From Lentisphaerales bacterium (lineage in GTDB: Bacteria; Verrucomicrobiota; Lentisphaeria; Lentisphaerales; Lentisphaeraceae), in assembly GCA_022446985.1 (NCBI GenBank), contig JAKVBD010000012.1, positions 1-64,000 on the forward strand: a stretch of 64,000 bases of DNA, given 5' to 3'. Both the position numbers and the translations under genes were made by a program. Below the pieces are notes generated by a model. It had not been told where the DNA came from. It was given only the letters and a program-made list of their open reading frames with translations, and made no database searches. The stretch's first letter is position 1. Each line of letters starts with the position of its first letter. Below, one piece after another: positions 54,219-63,633 of the stretch.

Positions 54219-54305
54219 TTAACAATAGAAAAATCGCCTTAATAATTAGCTGCGAAAATTAATAAACTAGTCGAAAAGTTAATAAAATTAACACTATCTT
54301 AATAA
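54219..54305. promoter_or_regulatory. Array of five TTAAnAA motifs at exactly 20-bp spacing
   Basis: TTAACAA at 54219, then TTAATAA at 54239, 54259, 54279 and 54299: five units with identical 20-bp starts, i.e. on nearly the same DNA face. The sequences between them differ. It lies directly upstream of the Na/Pi gene and 180 bp before pstS. An additional TTAACACTATC at 54288 makes an 11-bp step to the last unit. It looks like a multi-site binding platform, most likely for the phosphate regulator. Confidence 0.75.
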
Positions 54306-54359
54306 TTGAGCTTATTTTTAACATTTACTTAAAAAATGAGCCCTTTACCGAATCGAATG

Positions 54360-54392
54360 TTAATGGAAGTTTAATCGCAGTTTGACTGATTG
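54360..54392 (+). promoter_or_regulatory. Pho box of pstS
   Basis: Three contiguous 11-bp direct repeats: TTAATGGAAGT, TTAATCGCAGT and TTGACTGATTG. PhoB/PhoP-type regulators bind exactly such 11-bp tandem units in place of a -35 box. An AT-rich TGGATAAAAAT, which could supply the -10 element, follows about 5 bp later; the pstS ATG is 96 bp downstream. Confidence 0.7.
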
Positions 54393-54487
54393 GATATTGG
54401 ATAAAAATCTACCCACGGCACTTTAGGTGCATCAGGAAACCGGAAAGGTATCCAATCTCAAAACATATAAATTAAGGTAAAACTGAA

Positions 54488-55450
54488 ATGAAAAAAACAT
54501 TAGCTGCTGTTATCTCCATCTTAGCAATGGTTGGTATGCTTAAAGCTGAAACTGTAAAAGTTGATGCTGGACTAACTGAATATAAGCCTGTTCCAGGTGT
54601 ATCTGGTACTCTTAACAGTATCGGTTCTGACACACTAAATAACATGATGACTCTTTGGGCAGAAGCTTTCAAGAGACTTTACCCTAACGTAACTATCCAG
54701 ATTGAAGGTAAAGGTTCTTCTACTGCTCCTCCAGCACTTATCGAAGGTTCTTCACAGCTAGGTCCTATGAGCCGTGAGATGAAGTCTTCTGAAGTTGACG
54801 TTTTCGAAAAAAGATTTGGTTACAAGCCAACTAAAATCGGTGTCGCTATTGATGCACTTGCTGTATTCGTTCACAAAGACAATCCAATTAAAGGTATGAG
54901 CCTTGTTGCCATCGACGCTGCTTTTTCTTCTACTTACAAACTAGGTGGTAAAGATGTTAAAACTTGGGGCGATCTTGGTCTAGACGGTTCTTTCAAAGAC
55001 AAAGCTGTTTCTCTATATGGTCGTAACAGTGCTTCTGGTACTTACGGTTTCTTCCTAAAAGTTGCTCTAGGTAAAGGTTCTTTCAAAACAACTGTTAAAG
55101 AACAGCCTGGTTCTGCTGCAGTAGTTAACTCTATCGCTAACGACATCTCTGGTGTTGGTTACTCTGGTATCGGTTACAAAACTTCTGGTGTTAGAGCTCT
55201 TCCTCTTTCTAAAGAAGGTAACAGCTACAACGAACCAACTCTTGGCAACTGCCTAAACAAATCTTACCCGCTAGCTCGTATTCTTAACATCTATGTCAAC
55301 AAGAAGCCTAGCCAGAAACTAGACAAACTTACTACTGAGTTTATCAAGTTCGCTCTTTCAAAGCAGGGTCAGAAAATCGTTGCTAAAGACGGTTACTACC
55401 CACTACCAGCCGCTGCTGCGAAAGCATTTATTTCTGCTGTCGAGAAATAA
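54488..55450 (+). CDS. pstS: Phosphate ABC transporter, periplasmic binding protein
   Basis: 320 residues with a signal peptide (LAAVISILAMVGMLKA). Phosphate-binding signatures are SIGSDTLNNMMTLWAEAF, GKGSSTAPPALIEGSSQLGPMSR, YGRNSASGTYGFFLKVA and GVGYSGIGYK. Codon use is markedly biased, as for a very highly expressed protein. A strong hairpin between it and pstC would keep PstS in excess over the membrane subunits. Controlled by the Pho box upstream. Confidence 0.95.
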   Translation: MKKTLAAVISILAMVGMLKAETVKVDAGLTEYKPVPGVSGTLNSIGSDTLNNMMTLWAEAFKRLYPNVTIQIEGKGSSTAPPALIEGSSQLGPMSREMKSSEVDVFEKRFGYKPTKIGVAIDALAVFVHKDNPIKGMSLVAIDAAFSSTYKLGGKDVKTWGDLGLDGSFKDKAVSLYGRNSASGTYGFFLKVALGKGSFKTTVKEQPGSAAVVNSIANDISGVGYSGIGYKTSGVRALPLSKEGNSYNEPTLGNCLNKSYPLARILNIYVNKKPSQKLDKLTTEFIKFALSKQGQKIVAKDGYYPLPAAAAKAFISAVEK

Positions 55451-55472
55451 GAATCAGTAGCTGATTCAATCC

Positions 55473-55506
55473 AGGGTTCGTCATTTATGTACGAACCCTT
55501 TTTTTT
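55473..55506 (+). terminator. Intra-operon terminator/attenuator between pstS and pstC
   Basis: AGGGTTCGT / ACGAACCCT stem, 9-base loop, run of eight T. It ends 12 bp before pstC, so partial read-through must supply the rest of the operon unless pstC has its own promoter. Confidence 0.88.
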
Positions 55507-55517
55507 AACAATTCGGA

Positions 55518-57806
55518 ATGAAAATGGACCAAACAGAAAAATATCAAATTTCCAAATGGACTCTCTTCGTTGACAGTTTTATGTCGAAATTCATAACTGT
55601 CGGGGGGTTATCGGTTATCGGTGCCGTACTACTGATTGTATTCTTTATAGGTAAAGAGGTTGTTCCTCTACTAGAAGAAGCTCAAGTTTCTCCAGAAGAA
55701 ACTATCCAACTGCCTAAAGTCCAAATCGAAGACATCGCTGTTGATGAATGGACCGCTCTTCCGACTGTTATTACTAAAAACTCTCTATACGTTGTTAATC
55801 GTGAGAAAGACAACGAAGTTACAAAGAAAGATTTTAAACTTGAAGGCAATAGCCTAATTACTGCTCTCCAATACGATCAGGAAAAACAACTGATTGCTCT
55901 TGGAAATGACAAGGGAAATATTTCTCTGGTCGACATCTCTTACTCAAAAGAATTCCTCGATGAATACGATAATGGTAAACAAAAAAGTAATACCATTTTT
56001 TCTGTCTCTCAAAAGCCTTACCTAAGCCTCTCAGAAGATGGCGGCAAAATCGTTAAGATTGCTGCAAATCAGAGCGATACCCGAAAAATTGTTGCTGCTG
56101 TTGTTGAAAAAGACAATAAACAAAAATTTCTAGTTGTTACCCTCAAGCAGTCAGTTGATCTTTTTGGTAACGTTTCCGATGACTTAGCTATTGACCAGCG
56201 TCTTGACTTTACAGATAAAGTTAAAGGTCGGATTGATAAACTTATTATTTCCAGTCAGGCCGATTCAGTCCTTGTTTCAACTAGCGATGGCATGGTTTAC
56301 TCTTTTACAACTAAAAGCGGTAAAATGGAGTTCAGTAACTCATTTCAGCCTTTTAAAGATGAAGCCGATAAGAACATCCAGTCCATGAATTACATATTCG
56401 GCAGTAGTTCAATAGTTTTTACTAACAAAGCCGGCCGTATTCTTGGTTACTCTCTTTATAAACCAAGCAAAGATATGCCACGCCTTTTTGGCCTGACTAA
56501 AACAGATTTCGAAAATATCGATGGTGGTGCTGAAGTATTTACCCGCAGCTTAAGAAATAAGTCTTTCTTAGTGAGTAACGGCCCAAATATTAAGCTTATG
56601 TATAACACCAGTCAGGCTTTGAACTGGTCTGCTAAGATGGACTACAATATCAAGCACTCGATCATTTCAGGTAAGTATGATAAAATGCTTCTTGTGGATG
56701 ACCAAAGTAATCTTAATATTCTCAAACTTTCAGACCCACACCCGGAAGCCAGTTTAAAAACTTATTTCACAAAAGTCTGGTACGAAGGCCAAGCTGAACC
56801 TCGTTATATCTGGTCTTCTACTGGTGGCACAGAGGAAGCTGAGAAAAAACTTTCCATGATGCCACTCATTTTTGGCACTTTAAAAGCAACTTTTTATGCG
56901 ATGCTTTTTGCGATGCCAATTGCCATTCTTGCAGCTATCTATACTTCACAGTTCTTACCTCCAAACTGGAAGACAATCATCAAACCATTGATGGAAGTTA
57001 TGGCCTCATTGCCATCAGTTATCATCGGTTACCTGGCAGCGATTATTCTGGCTCCGGTAGTTGAGCATAAAGTTCCATCCATAATGATGGTTATTACTTT
57101 CGTACCTTTATCCGCTTTGATTATGGGTGCGACTTGGAATAATCTTCCTCCAAACATCCGCTTTAAGTGTAAAGGCGGCATGGAATTTGTTTTCTTTGCA
57201 CCGGTTTTGGTTTTCATGGCTTACATTGGCTGGCAGCTTGGTCCGGTAATAGAGAGTATATTCTTTACAATAGTTGATTCACAGGGACGTGAAATTGCCA
57301 GCTTCCCTCGTTGGTGGAGCGAAGTCGTAGGTCTTGAGCACACTCAGAAAAATGCCATGGTCGTTGGTTTTGCTATGGGCTTCGCAGTTATCCCAATCAT
57401 CTTTACTATTGCTGAAGATTCACTGAGTAATGTGCCAAAGTCATTAACATCAGCTTCTCTTGCATGTGGCGCCAGTCGCTGGCAGACTACATGGAGAGTT
57501 GTACTGCCAACTGCATCTGCCGGTATTTTCTCAGCTTGTATGATCGGTCTTGGTCGTGCTGTCGGTGAAACGATGATTGTACTTTGTGCGGCAGGTGGTA
57601 CCGGCCTTATGGAAATGAATATGTTCAACGGTATGAGAACTCTTTCTCTTAACCTTGCAACAGAGATGCCGGAAGCAGCCAAAGAGGGAACACTCTACAG
57701 GACGCTCTTCCTGGGTGCCGTTATTCTGTTCGCTTTGACATTTGTTATTAACACTATTGCTGAAGTTATTCGTCAGCACATTAGAAATAAATATAAGACG
57801 GTTTAA
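55518..57806 (+). CDS. pstC: Phosphate ABC transporter permease, enlarged
   Basis: 762 residues, more than twice the E. coli protein. After a first helix (about 25-52) comes a periplasmic domain of about 400 residues with repeated beta-propeller-like strands (ITALQYDQEKQLIALGNDKGNISLVDI, VLVSTSDGMVYSFTTKSGKMEF). The canonical permease follows from about 450 (LKATFYAMLFAMPIAILAAIYTSQF, MEVMASLPSVIIGYLAAIIL) with the EAA loop CGASRWQTTWRVVLPTASAGIFSA. This enlarged form is also known in some proteobacteria. Start at 55518 or the ATG two codons later. Confidence 0.92.
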   Translation: MKMDQTEKYQISKWTLFVDSFMSKFITVGGLSVIGAVLLIVFFIGKEVVPLLEEAQVSPEETIQLPKVQIEDIAVDEWTALPTVITKNSLYVVNREKDNEVTKKDFKLEGNSLITALQYDQEKQLIALGNDKGNISLVDISYSKEFLDEYDNGKQKSNTIFSVSQKPYLSLSEDGGKIVKIAANQSDTRKIVAAVVEKDNKQKFLVVTLKQSVDLFGNVSDDLAIDQRLDFTDKVKGRIDKLIISSQADSVLVSTSDGMVYSFTTKSGKMEFSNSFQPFKDEADKNIQSMNYIFGSSSIVFTNKAGRILGYSLYKPSKDMPRLFGLTKTDFENIDGGAEVFTRSLRNKSFLVSNGPNIKLMYNTSQALNWSAKMDYNIKHSIISGKYDKMLLVDDQSNLNILKLSDPHPEASLKTYFTKVWYEGQAEPRYIWSSTGGTEEAEKKLSMMPLIFGTLKATFYAMLFAMPIAILAAIYTSQFLPPNWKTIIKPLMEVMASLPSVIIGYLAAIILAPVVEHKVPSIMMVITFVPLSALIMGATWNNLPPNIRFKCKGGMEFVFFAPVLVFMAYIGWQLGPVIESIFFTIVDSQGREIASFPRWWSEVVGLEHTQKNAMVVGFAMGFAVIPIIFTIAEDSLSNVPKSLTSASLACGASRWQTTWRVVLPTASAGIFSACMIGLGRAVGETMIVLCAAGGTGLMEMNMFNGMRTLSLNLATEMPEAAKEGTLYRTLFLGAVILFALTFVINTIAEVIRQHIRNKYKTV

Positions 57807-57812
57807 TCATTC

Positions 57813-59651
57813 ATGGCTAAAAAACAATCAAATAAACCGAAAGGCGATGCCTGGGTTTGGGTAACTTCTCTAGGGCTTTCCACAGGCCTGCTGATGGTTA
57901 CAGCAATCCTTCTTTACATACTCGTTCAGGGTGTTGCTGCTTTCTGGCCTAAGAATATCGCTCAGGTTACAGTTTCTGAAAAATCAGAGACAACTATCCA
58001 TGGTGCTAGAACTATGGCGGGTGTTATTGTTAAGGATCAGGTAAAGACTAAAGAGATAAATAATGAATTTGTCGATGTCAACGAAATTCAGATGTTCGTT
58101 GCTAACCGTGATCTTTATAACTTCTCATTTATCTATGTCGATAAAAAAGAAATCCTTGAGACGACTTACCCTAAAGACCTCATGCTTCTTGAGCGTCTGA
58201 ATGACAGTAAAGCTATCGTCTTGCGAAAAGAAATTATCAAAGCCGATGGTACAAAGATTTCTTTTGATGATGCGTCGTTCCAATCAGAGCTGGATAAGCT
58301 AGTGGCTGAAGCCGTAGCTCTTCGCGAGAAAGCTTTAGATTTGCAAGTTGGACCTATCTCTAAAGTAGTTAAGCGAAACAAACACCTTGTAGTTGATCAG
58401 TATCCACACTATGAGACACTAAAATACAATAACGAAACGATTAAAAATATCGAAGCTTATAGAGATGCAATTGAAAACCTGGACAAGATTTCAATTGGTT
58501 TCCTAGCGATGACAGAAGAGCAACAGAAAAAATTCTCTGGAAGTGAATTTTATCTTAAGCAGTACAGAGAAGCTCAGGCAAAATTACAAGCGAAAGGTGG
58601 CGAGGCCTTTAAAGAATATGAAGCTTTGCAGGTGACTATTGCTAAAGGTAAACTTGAGGAAAATAATCTTGTTGCGCAAGTTTCTGAAATTCAGAAAGAA
58701 TTGCATCAGCACAGTATGACTTACACCACGGCGTCTGGTTATGAGGGTAAAGTCAGTATTGGAAATGTCATTCACTACCTTTACCCGAACCGCCTTTCTG
58801 GTAGTGAGAAATTTGGCATGTTCTTTTCAAATGCCTGGAGTTTCTTAACTGAAGAGCCTCGTCACGCCAATACTGAAGGCGGTATATTCCCGGCAATAGT
58901 CGGTACACTTATGATGACTATTCTTATGTGTATCTTCGTAACACCTTTCGGAGTGATCGCAGCTATTTTCCTTCATGAGTATGCTAAGCAAGGACCGGTT
59001 GTCAGAGTTGTTCGAATTGCCATCAACAACCTCGCTGGTGTTCCATCAATTGTTTACGGCGCTTTTGGTTTAGCCTTTTTCGTAACTTATGTTGGTGGAT
59101 CCATCGATAAGCTATTCTATGGAGACTGGGTAAACTCAGGCAACGGCGCCATGTTCGGTACCGGTGGTATGCTTTGGGCCTCACTCACACTGGCTCTTCT
59201 GACAGTGCCGGTTGTGATCGTTGCAACAGAAGAAGCACTAGCAGCAGTTCCTCGCGGTATTCGCGAAGGTGCTCTTGGTTGTGGTGCTTCTAAGTGGCAG
59301 ATGATTAAAACGGTTGTTCTGCCGGCTTGTGCACCTGGTATTATTACCGGTATGATCCTGGCCATGGCACGCGGAGCAGGTGAAGTTGCACCACTTATGC
59401 TTGTTGGTGTTGCAGATATTGCTTCTGAATTGCCCATTGACACAGCCGCGCCATTTGGCCTTGAAAGAAAATTCCTGCACTTAGGTTACAATATTTACCA
59501 CGTAGGATTTAAATCAGTCGACTCTGAAGCGACGAAACCACTAGTGTTTGCAACGACACTATTACTCATAACAATTGTTGCACTACTTAACCTTACCGGT
59601 ATAATCATTCGCCAGCGCTTGAAGAAGAAGTATGCGTCCGGGGCGTTTTAG
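57813..59651 (+). CDS. pstA: Phosphate ABC transporter permease, enlarged
   Basis: 612 residues. One N-terminal helix ([22 protein letters not shown]), then about 330 residues of charged periplasmic, partly coiled sequence, then the permease core ([47 protein letters not shown]) with EAA loop [24 protein letters not shown]. It pairs with PstC; both carry large outer domains. 6 bp after pstC, 11 bp before pstB. Confidence 0.92.
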   Translation: MAKKQSNKPKGDAWVWVTSLGLSTGLLMVTAILLYILVQGVAAFWPKNIAQVTVSEKSETTIHGARTMAGVIVKDQVKTKEINNEFVDVNEIQMFVANRDLYNFSFIYVDKKEILETTYPKDLMLLERLNDSKAIVLRKEIIKADGTKISFDDASFQSELDKLVAEAVALREKALDLQVGPISKVVKRNKHLVVDQYPHYETLKYNNETIKNIEAYRDAIENLDKISIGFLAMTEEQQKKFSGSEFYLKQYREAQAKLQAKGGEAFKEYEALQVTIAKGKLEENNLVAQVSEIQKELHQHSMTYTTASGYEGKVSIGNVIHYLYPNRLSGSEKFGMFFSNAWSFLTEEPRHANTEGGIFPAIVGTLMMTILMCIFVTPFGVIAAIFLHEYAKQGPVVRVVRIAINNLAGVPSIVYGAFGLAFFVTYVGGSIDKLFYGDWVNSGNGAMFGTGGMLWASLTLALLTVPVVIVATEEALAAVPRGIREGALGCGASKWQMIKTVVLPACAPGIITGMILAMARGAGEVAPLMLVGVADIASELPIDTAAPFGLERKFLHLGYNIYHVGFKSVDSEATKPLVFATTLLLITIVALLNLTGIIIRQRLKKKYASGAF

Positions 59652-59662
59652 GAGATTTTAAG

Positions 59663-60484
59663 ATGACAGATAATACAATAGTACAAGAGAAAGTTATGGA
59701 CACCGTAAATACTGCAGAGAAAGCCGAAGAGAAGACACTTATCGGCATTAAAGATTACGATTTCTTTTACGGTGATAAACAAGTTTTATTTGATGTAAAT
59801 ATGGACATCCCAGAGAAGCAGATCGTATCATTTATCGGTCCTTCAGGCTGTGGTAAATCGACTCTTCTTAGAAACATTAACCGTATGAATGACCTGGTCG
59901 ATGGCGTTCGTCATAATGGTGATATCGCTATAAATGGCCAGAGTAATTACGATCCACACCTGGATGTTATCAGCCTTCGTCGACGTGTTGGTATGGTATT
60001 CCAGAAGTCGAATCCATTCCCAAAATCAATTTATGAAAATGTAGTTTACGGTCTAAGAATCGCCGGTGTTAAAAATAAAGCTGTTCTTGATGAAGCTGTT
60101 GAGAGAAGTTTAAAAGCTTCTTTCCTCTGGGAAGAAGTGAAAGACAGGCTTAAAGACAGTGCTCTTGGCCTTTCCGGTGGTCAGATGCAGCGTCTATGTA
60201 TTGCCCGTGCAATTGCCAGTGGTCCTGAAATCATTCTTATGGACGAGCCTTGTTCAGCACTTGACCCGATCGCTACTTTAAAGATCGAAGAACTGATTCA
60301 CGAGCTTAAGAAAAAATACACTATCGTCATTGTTACACACAGCATGCAGTAGGCATCGAGGGTCTCAGATAAGACAGCATTTTTCTATCTGGGAAAATTA
60401 ATCGAGTATTCTGATACACAGGAACTGTTCAGTACTCCAAAAGAAAAGAAAACAGAAGACTACATCAGTGGTCGATTTGGGTAA
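59663..60484 (+). pseudogene. pstB: Phosphate ABC transporter ATPase interrupted by one amber codon
   Basis: 273 codons if read through. All ATPase motifs are intact: Walker [10 protein letters not shown], signature [15 protein letters not shown], Walker [12 protein letters not shown] and the switch THSMQ. Codon 230 (60350-60352) is TAG where the family has a second Gln (HNMQQA), consistent with a single C-to-T change in CAG. The frame then continues without other damage, [22 protein letters not shown]...[10 protein letters not shown], to TAA at 60482-60484. The truncated product lacks about 44 residues. TAG is an ordinary stop elsewhere here (for example phoB and the MazG-like gene), so general reassignment is unlikely. 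A recent nonsense mutation or a sequencing error are the main options. Confidence 0.88.
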
Positions 60485-60490
60485 TATATT

Positions 60491-61195
60491 ATGATAACAC
60501 ATATGCATAGAGAAATCAGTCGTCTGAAAAATGGGCTTTTGGAATTGAGTACTGAAGTAGAAAAAAGTATAAGCTGTGCAGCAAGAGCACTGGATACCTT
60601 TGATGAAACATTGGCTCTTGAAGTCATTAAGAATGATTCACGTATCAACGACCTTGAAGTAAATATCGAAGAAGACAGTCTGAAGATCTTAGCTTTATAC
60701 CAGCCAGTGGCACATGACCTTCGTGTTGTTGTTGCTGTTTTGAAGATCAATAATGACCTTGAAAGAATTGGTGACCTGGCTGTAAATATCTGTCGTTACA
60801 TACTGAAAATCAAAGAATATGGCATAATTCCGGTATCTTCTAACTTTAAGCCTATGTTCGATGTATGTTTAGACATGGTTAGAAAGTGTTTGGATTCATT
60901 CCTTAAAGAAGACTTGACTCTGGCTTCTGAAGTTTGTGAGAAAGATAAAATAGTTGATGGTTATAACATCAAGATCATCAAAGAGATCCAACAGGATCTT
61001 CAGGATAAGGCAAATGTTCAGCCGGTAAATTCACTTCTTTTCATGCTGTCAGTTGTCCGTACAGTTGAAAGAATTGGTGATTTTGCCACAAATATTGCTG
61101 AAGATGTTTACTACATGGTAAGTGGACAAATTGTCAGGCATCATGCAGAAGAGTTCCTAACACCGAATACAGGAGTAAGCAATGATGAAAGATAA
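60491..61195 (+). CDS. phoU: Phosphate signalling complex protein PhoU
   Basis: 234 residues made of two three-helix bundles. The metal-binding repeats are seen as AARALDTFDETLALEVIKNDSRINDLEVNIEE ... NNDLERIGDLAVNI and again VEKDKIVDGYN... VERIGDFATNIAEDVYYMVSG. It links PstB to PhoR and represses the Pho regulon when phosphate is plentiful. It overlaps phoB by 14 bp. Confidence 0.95.
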   Translation: MITHMHREISRLKNGLLELSTEVEKSISCAARALDTFDETLALEVIKNDSRINDLEVNIEEDSLKILALYQPVAHDLRVVVAVLKINNDLERIGDLAVNICRYILKIKEYGIIPVSSNFKPMFDVCLDMVRKCLDSFLKEDLTLASEVCEKDKIVDGYNIKIIKEIQQDLQDKANVQPVNSLLFMLSVVRTVERIGDFATNIAEDVYYMVSGQIVRHHAEEFLTPNTGVSNDER

Positions 61196-61880
61196 AAAGA
61201 TTATGGTTGTGGATGATGAAGCGGATATCCGTGAATTAATCCGCTTTAATCTGGAGAAAGAAGGCTTTGAAGTCGTCTCTGTTTCAGATGGTGAGACAGC
61301 TTTGGAAGAAGCCAGGCTGCGTCAGCCGGATTTAATACTTTTAGATGTTATGTTGCCGGGAATTGATGGCGTTGAAGTATGCTTCAAATTAAAGTCAGAT
61401 GTTGCTTTTAAATCGATTCCAATAGTTATGCTTTCTGCTAAGTCAGATGAATCTGATCAGCTTGTTGGCCTGAAAATTGGTGCAGATGACTACCTGGTTA
61501 AGCCATTCAGCCCTAAAGTTCTTGTCGCTAAAATCGGTGCTATTCTTAGACGTGGCGATGTTGTCTCAAGTAGCAGTGTAGATGAAGAGCCGGTGATTCG
61601 TTTTAAAGGTCTATATATGAATCCAAATGATTTCTCAGTCTCTTATAAAGAAGCTCCTCTTAAACTAACTGCAGTTGAATATAAAATTCTCTACTTCCTT
61701 GCCAGAAAGCCGGGACGCGTCTATACTCGTGAGCGCATTATAGAACAGGTTCGTGGGGACGATGTGATTATTACTGGTAGAACGGTAGATGTTCACATAC
61801 TTTCACTCCGCCGTAAACTTGGTGATGCTGCCGATTTAATCGAAACAGTACGTGGAATAGGTTACAAAGTACAGGAATAG
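61182..61880 (+). CDS. phoB: Phosphate regulon response regulator
   Basis: 232 residues, OmpR/PhoB family. Receiver domain: VVDDEADIRELI, acceptor Asp in LILLDVMLPGIDG, Thr/Ser in VMLSAKSDES, Lys in DYLVKPFSP. The C-terminal winged helix (LTAVEYKILYFLARKPGRVYTRERI, RTVDVHILSLRRKLGD...IETVRGIGYKV) binds Pho boxes. AGGAG precedes the double ATG start. It lies between phoU and phoR and probably acts at the TTAA repeats near pstS. Confidence 0.93.
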   Translation: MMKDKKIMVVDDEADIRELIRFNLEKEGFEVVSVSDGETALEEARLRQPDLILLDVMLPGIDGVEVCFKLKSDVAFKSIPIVMLSAKSDESDQLVGLKIGADDYLVKPFSPKVLVAKIGAILRRGDVVSSSSVDEEPVIRFKGLYMNPNDFSVSYKEAPLKLTAVEYKILYFLARKPGRVYTRERIIEQVRGDDVIITGRTVDVHILSLRRKLGDAADLIETVRGIGYKVQE

Positions 61881-61881
61881 G

Positions 61882-63627
61882 ATGCACCTTAAAAGCCTGT
61901 TTAGCTGGTTTTTTAGTAAGTTAGTTTTTGTTCTCGTTCTTATCTCTTTTGTTCTTTCTTTGAGTAAAAGCAGTAAAGAGTACAAAAGTGAATTACTTAA
62001 AGTTGAGTCGGATTTATTTCGTAAATCAGCTGAAATAATTGGTAGTCGGAACTTTAATCCTGCTAGTTATGTAAATTATAAAATTACTCTTATCGCCAAC
62101 GATGGAAGTGTTATAAGCAGCTCTTCATTTGGTGCAGGAGCCTCTTTTGCCGAGGTTGATGATTTTCAAAGAGCTCTTAAAGGTGAAGTCTTCACCAAAG
62201 TAAAACACGACCAGGGAGTTAAACACCAAATTCTTTGGTCTCCCACAGAAGTCGATGGCAAGCGTCAGGTCGTTAGTGTCGATGTTGAAGTCGATGTTTC
62301 TTATGCAGGAATTCTTGCTTCAAATCTTATCATCAATCTTATACTGGCTACTATACTTGGGTTTATACTGACTCGAATTCTAGCACAACCCCTGGAAGAT
62401 ACTCTTACAAAGTCTACTCAGGATATCAACAGCATTAAAGATGAAAGGTTTTATGTATCCAGTGATGACCTTGAAACTATAGAAACGACCGATCTTTCAC
62501 AATCTATAATTGACCTTTCAAAGAAGGTTAATGAAGAGTACCAACGACTGAGAGAAGACGTCAGTCAGTGGAAAGTCTTTTTCTCAACACTTCCTCGTGG
62601 ACTTTTAGCTATTGATAGCGAGCGCACAATAATTAATTGTAACCAAAACTCACTGGATATGATTAGTTTACAAAATTCCTCAGTTGACGAGTCCATTGGG
62701 ACGACTGTCATGGCTGCTTTTCGAAATGCGGATTTGAATAGTATAACCCGTGATTTTTTTGAAAGTGCTGAAACAATTAAAGATTATGAGTTTGAACAGG
62801 TTGTTGAAGATATCATTGAAACTTTCAAAATCGTTTGTGTTGAGCTTAGCCTTCAAAATAAGGAAGACAGTCCTGGAGCTTTGGTAATTATTGAAAATAT
62901 CACGTCTTTGCGACGTCTGGAAAATATGCGTAAAGACTTCGTTGCCAACGTATCGCACGAGCTTAAGACTCCGATTGCCATAATCGGCGGCTTTGTAGAG
63001 ACTCTAAAAGATTGTGCTGATGACCCAGACAGTACTTTGCGTTTTCTGGAAATTATCGAAAAAAATACCGCTCGTCTTACAACAGTAATCGATGATTTGC
63101 TGAATCTGTCGAAACTTGAGCAAAATGAAATGTTGATCAAGAAAGACTTCGAAGTGCGACCTATAGAAGAAACAGTCCGTTCAGCAGTGGATGTCTGTAG
63201 CTATGAGGCCAGTAAAAAGGGTATAAACTTAATTCAGAATCTTGAGGATTCGAAATATTATAAAGATGGTGACATGTATGCGAATCACCGGCTTCTGGAG
63301 CAGTCCATTCGCAACCTGGTCGAAAATGCGATTCGCTACTCACCAGAAAACTCAGACGTTGTTATTGTTGCTAAGAAGCAGCTGGAAAGTATAGAAATAA
63401 AAGTGACTGATAGTGGCCCCGGAATTGCCGAGGAGCATCAGACGAAAATTTTTGAGCGCTTTTACCGGGTAGATAAATCACGGGATCGCCAAACAGGGGG
63501 ATCCGGTCTTGGTTTGGCCATAGTGAAGCACATATTAAGAATCCACAATGGCAACATAAGTGTGACATCTGAAGAAGGTAAGGGCAGTGAGTTTACTCTA
63601 AGTATACCTTACGCAACTGCCCCCTAA
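61882..63627 (+). CDS. phoR: Phosphate regulon sensor histidine kinase
   Basis: 581 residues. Two membrane helices (about 10-30 and 145-170) enclose an outer domain of about 115 residues. A HAMP-like linker, a PAS domain (about 225-340: LPRGLLAIDSERTIINCNQNSLDMI), HisKA with FVANVSHELKTPIAIIGGF, and HATPase (NLVENAIRYSPENS, DSGPGI, GSGLGLAIVKHIL) follow. The sensing loop is larger than in E. coli PhoR. Starts 1 bp after the phoB stop. Confidence 0.93.
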   Translation: MHLKSLFSWFFSKLVFVLVLISFVLSLSKSSKEYKSELLKVESDLFRKSAEIIGSRNFNPASYVNYKITLIANDGSVISSSSFGAGASFAEVDDFQRALKGEVFTKVKHDQGVKHQILWSPTEVDGKRQVVSVDVEVDVSYAGILASNLIINLILATILGFILTRILAQPLEDTLTKSTQDINSIKDERFYVSSDDLETIETTDLSQSIIDLSKKVNEEYQRLREDVSQWKVFFSTLPRGLLAIDSERTIINCNQNSLDMISLQNSSVDESIGTTVMAAFRNADLNSITRDFFESAETIKDYEFEQVVEDIIETFKIVCVELSLQNKEDSPGALVIIENITSLRRLENMRKDFVANVSHELKTPIAIIGGFVETLKDCADDPDSTLRFLEIIEKNTARLTTVIDDLLNLSKLEQNEMLIKKDFEVRPIEETVRSAVDVCSYEASKKGINLIQNLEDSKYYKDGDMYANHRLLEQSIRNLVENAIRYSPENSDVVIVAKKQLESIEIKVTDSGPGIAEEHQTKIFERFYRVDKSRDRQTGGSGLGLAIVKHILRIHNGNISVTSEEGKGSEFTLSIPYATAP

Positions 63628-63633
63628 ATTGGC

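Noticed and set aside
59663-60484. General reassignment of TAG to Gln to explain pstB
   Set aside because: Other intact genes here, such as phoB and the MazG-like gene, end at TAG at the expected length.
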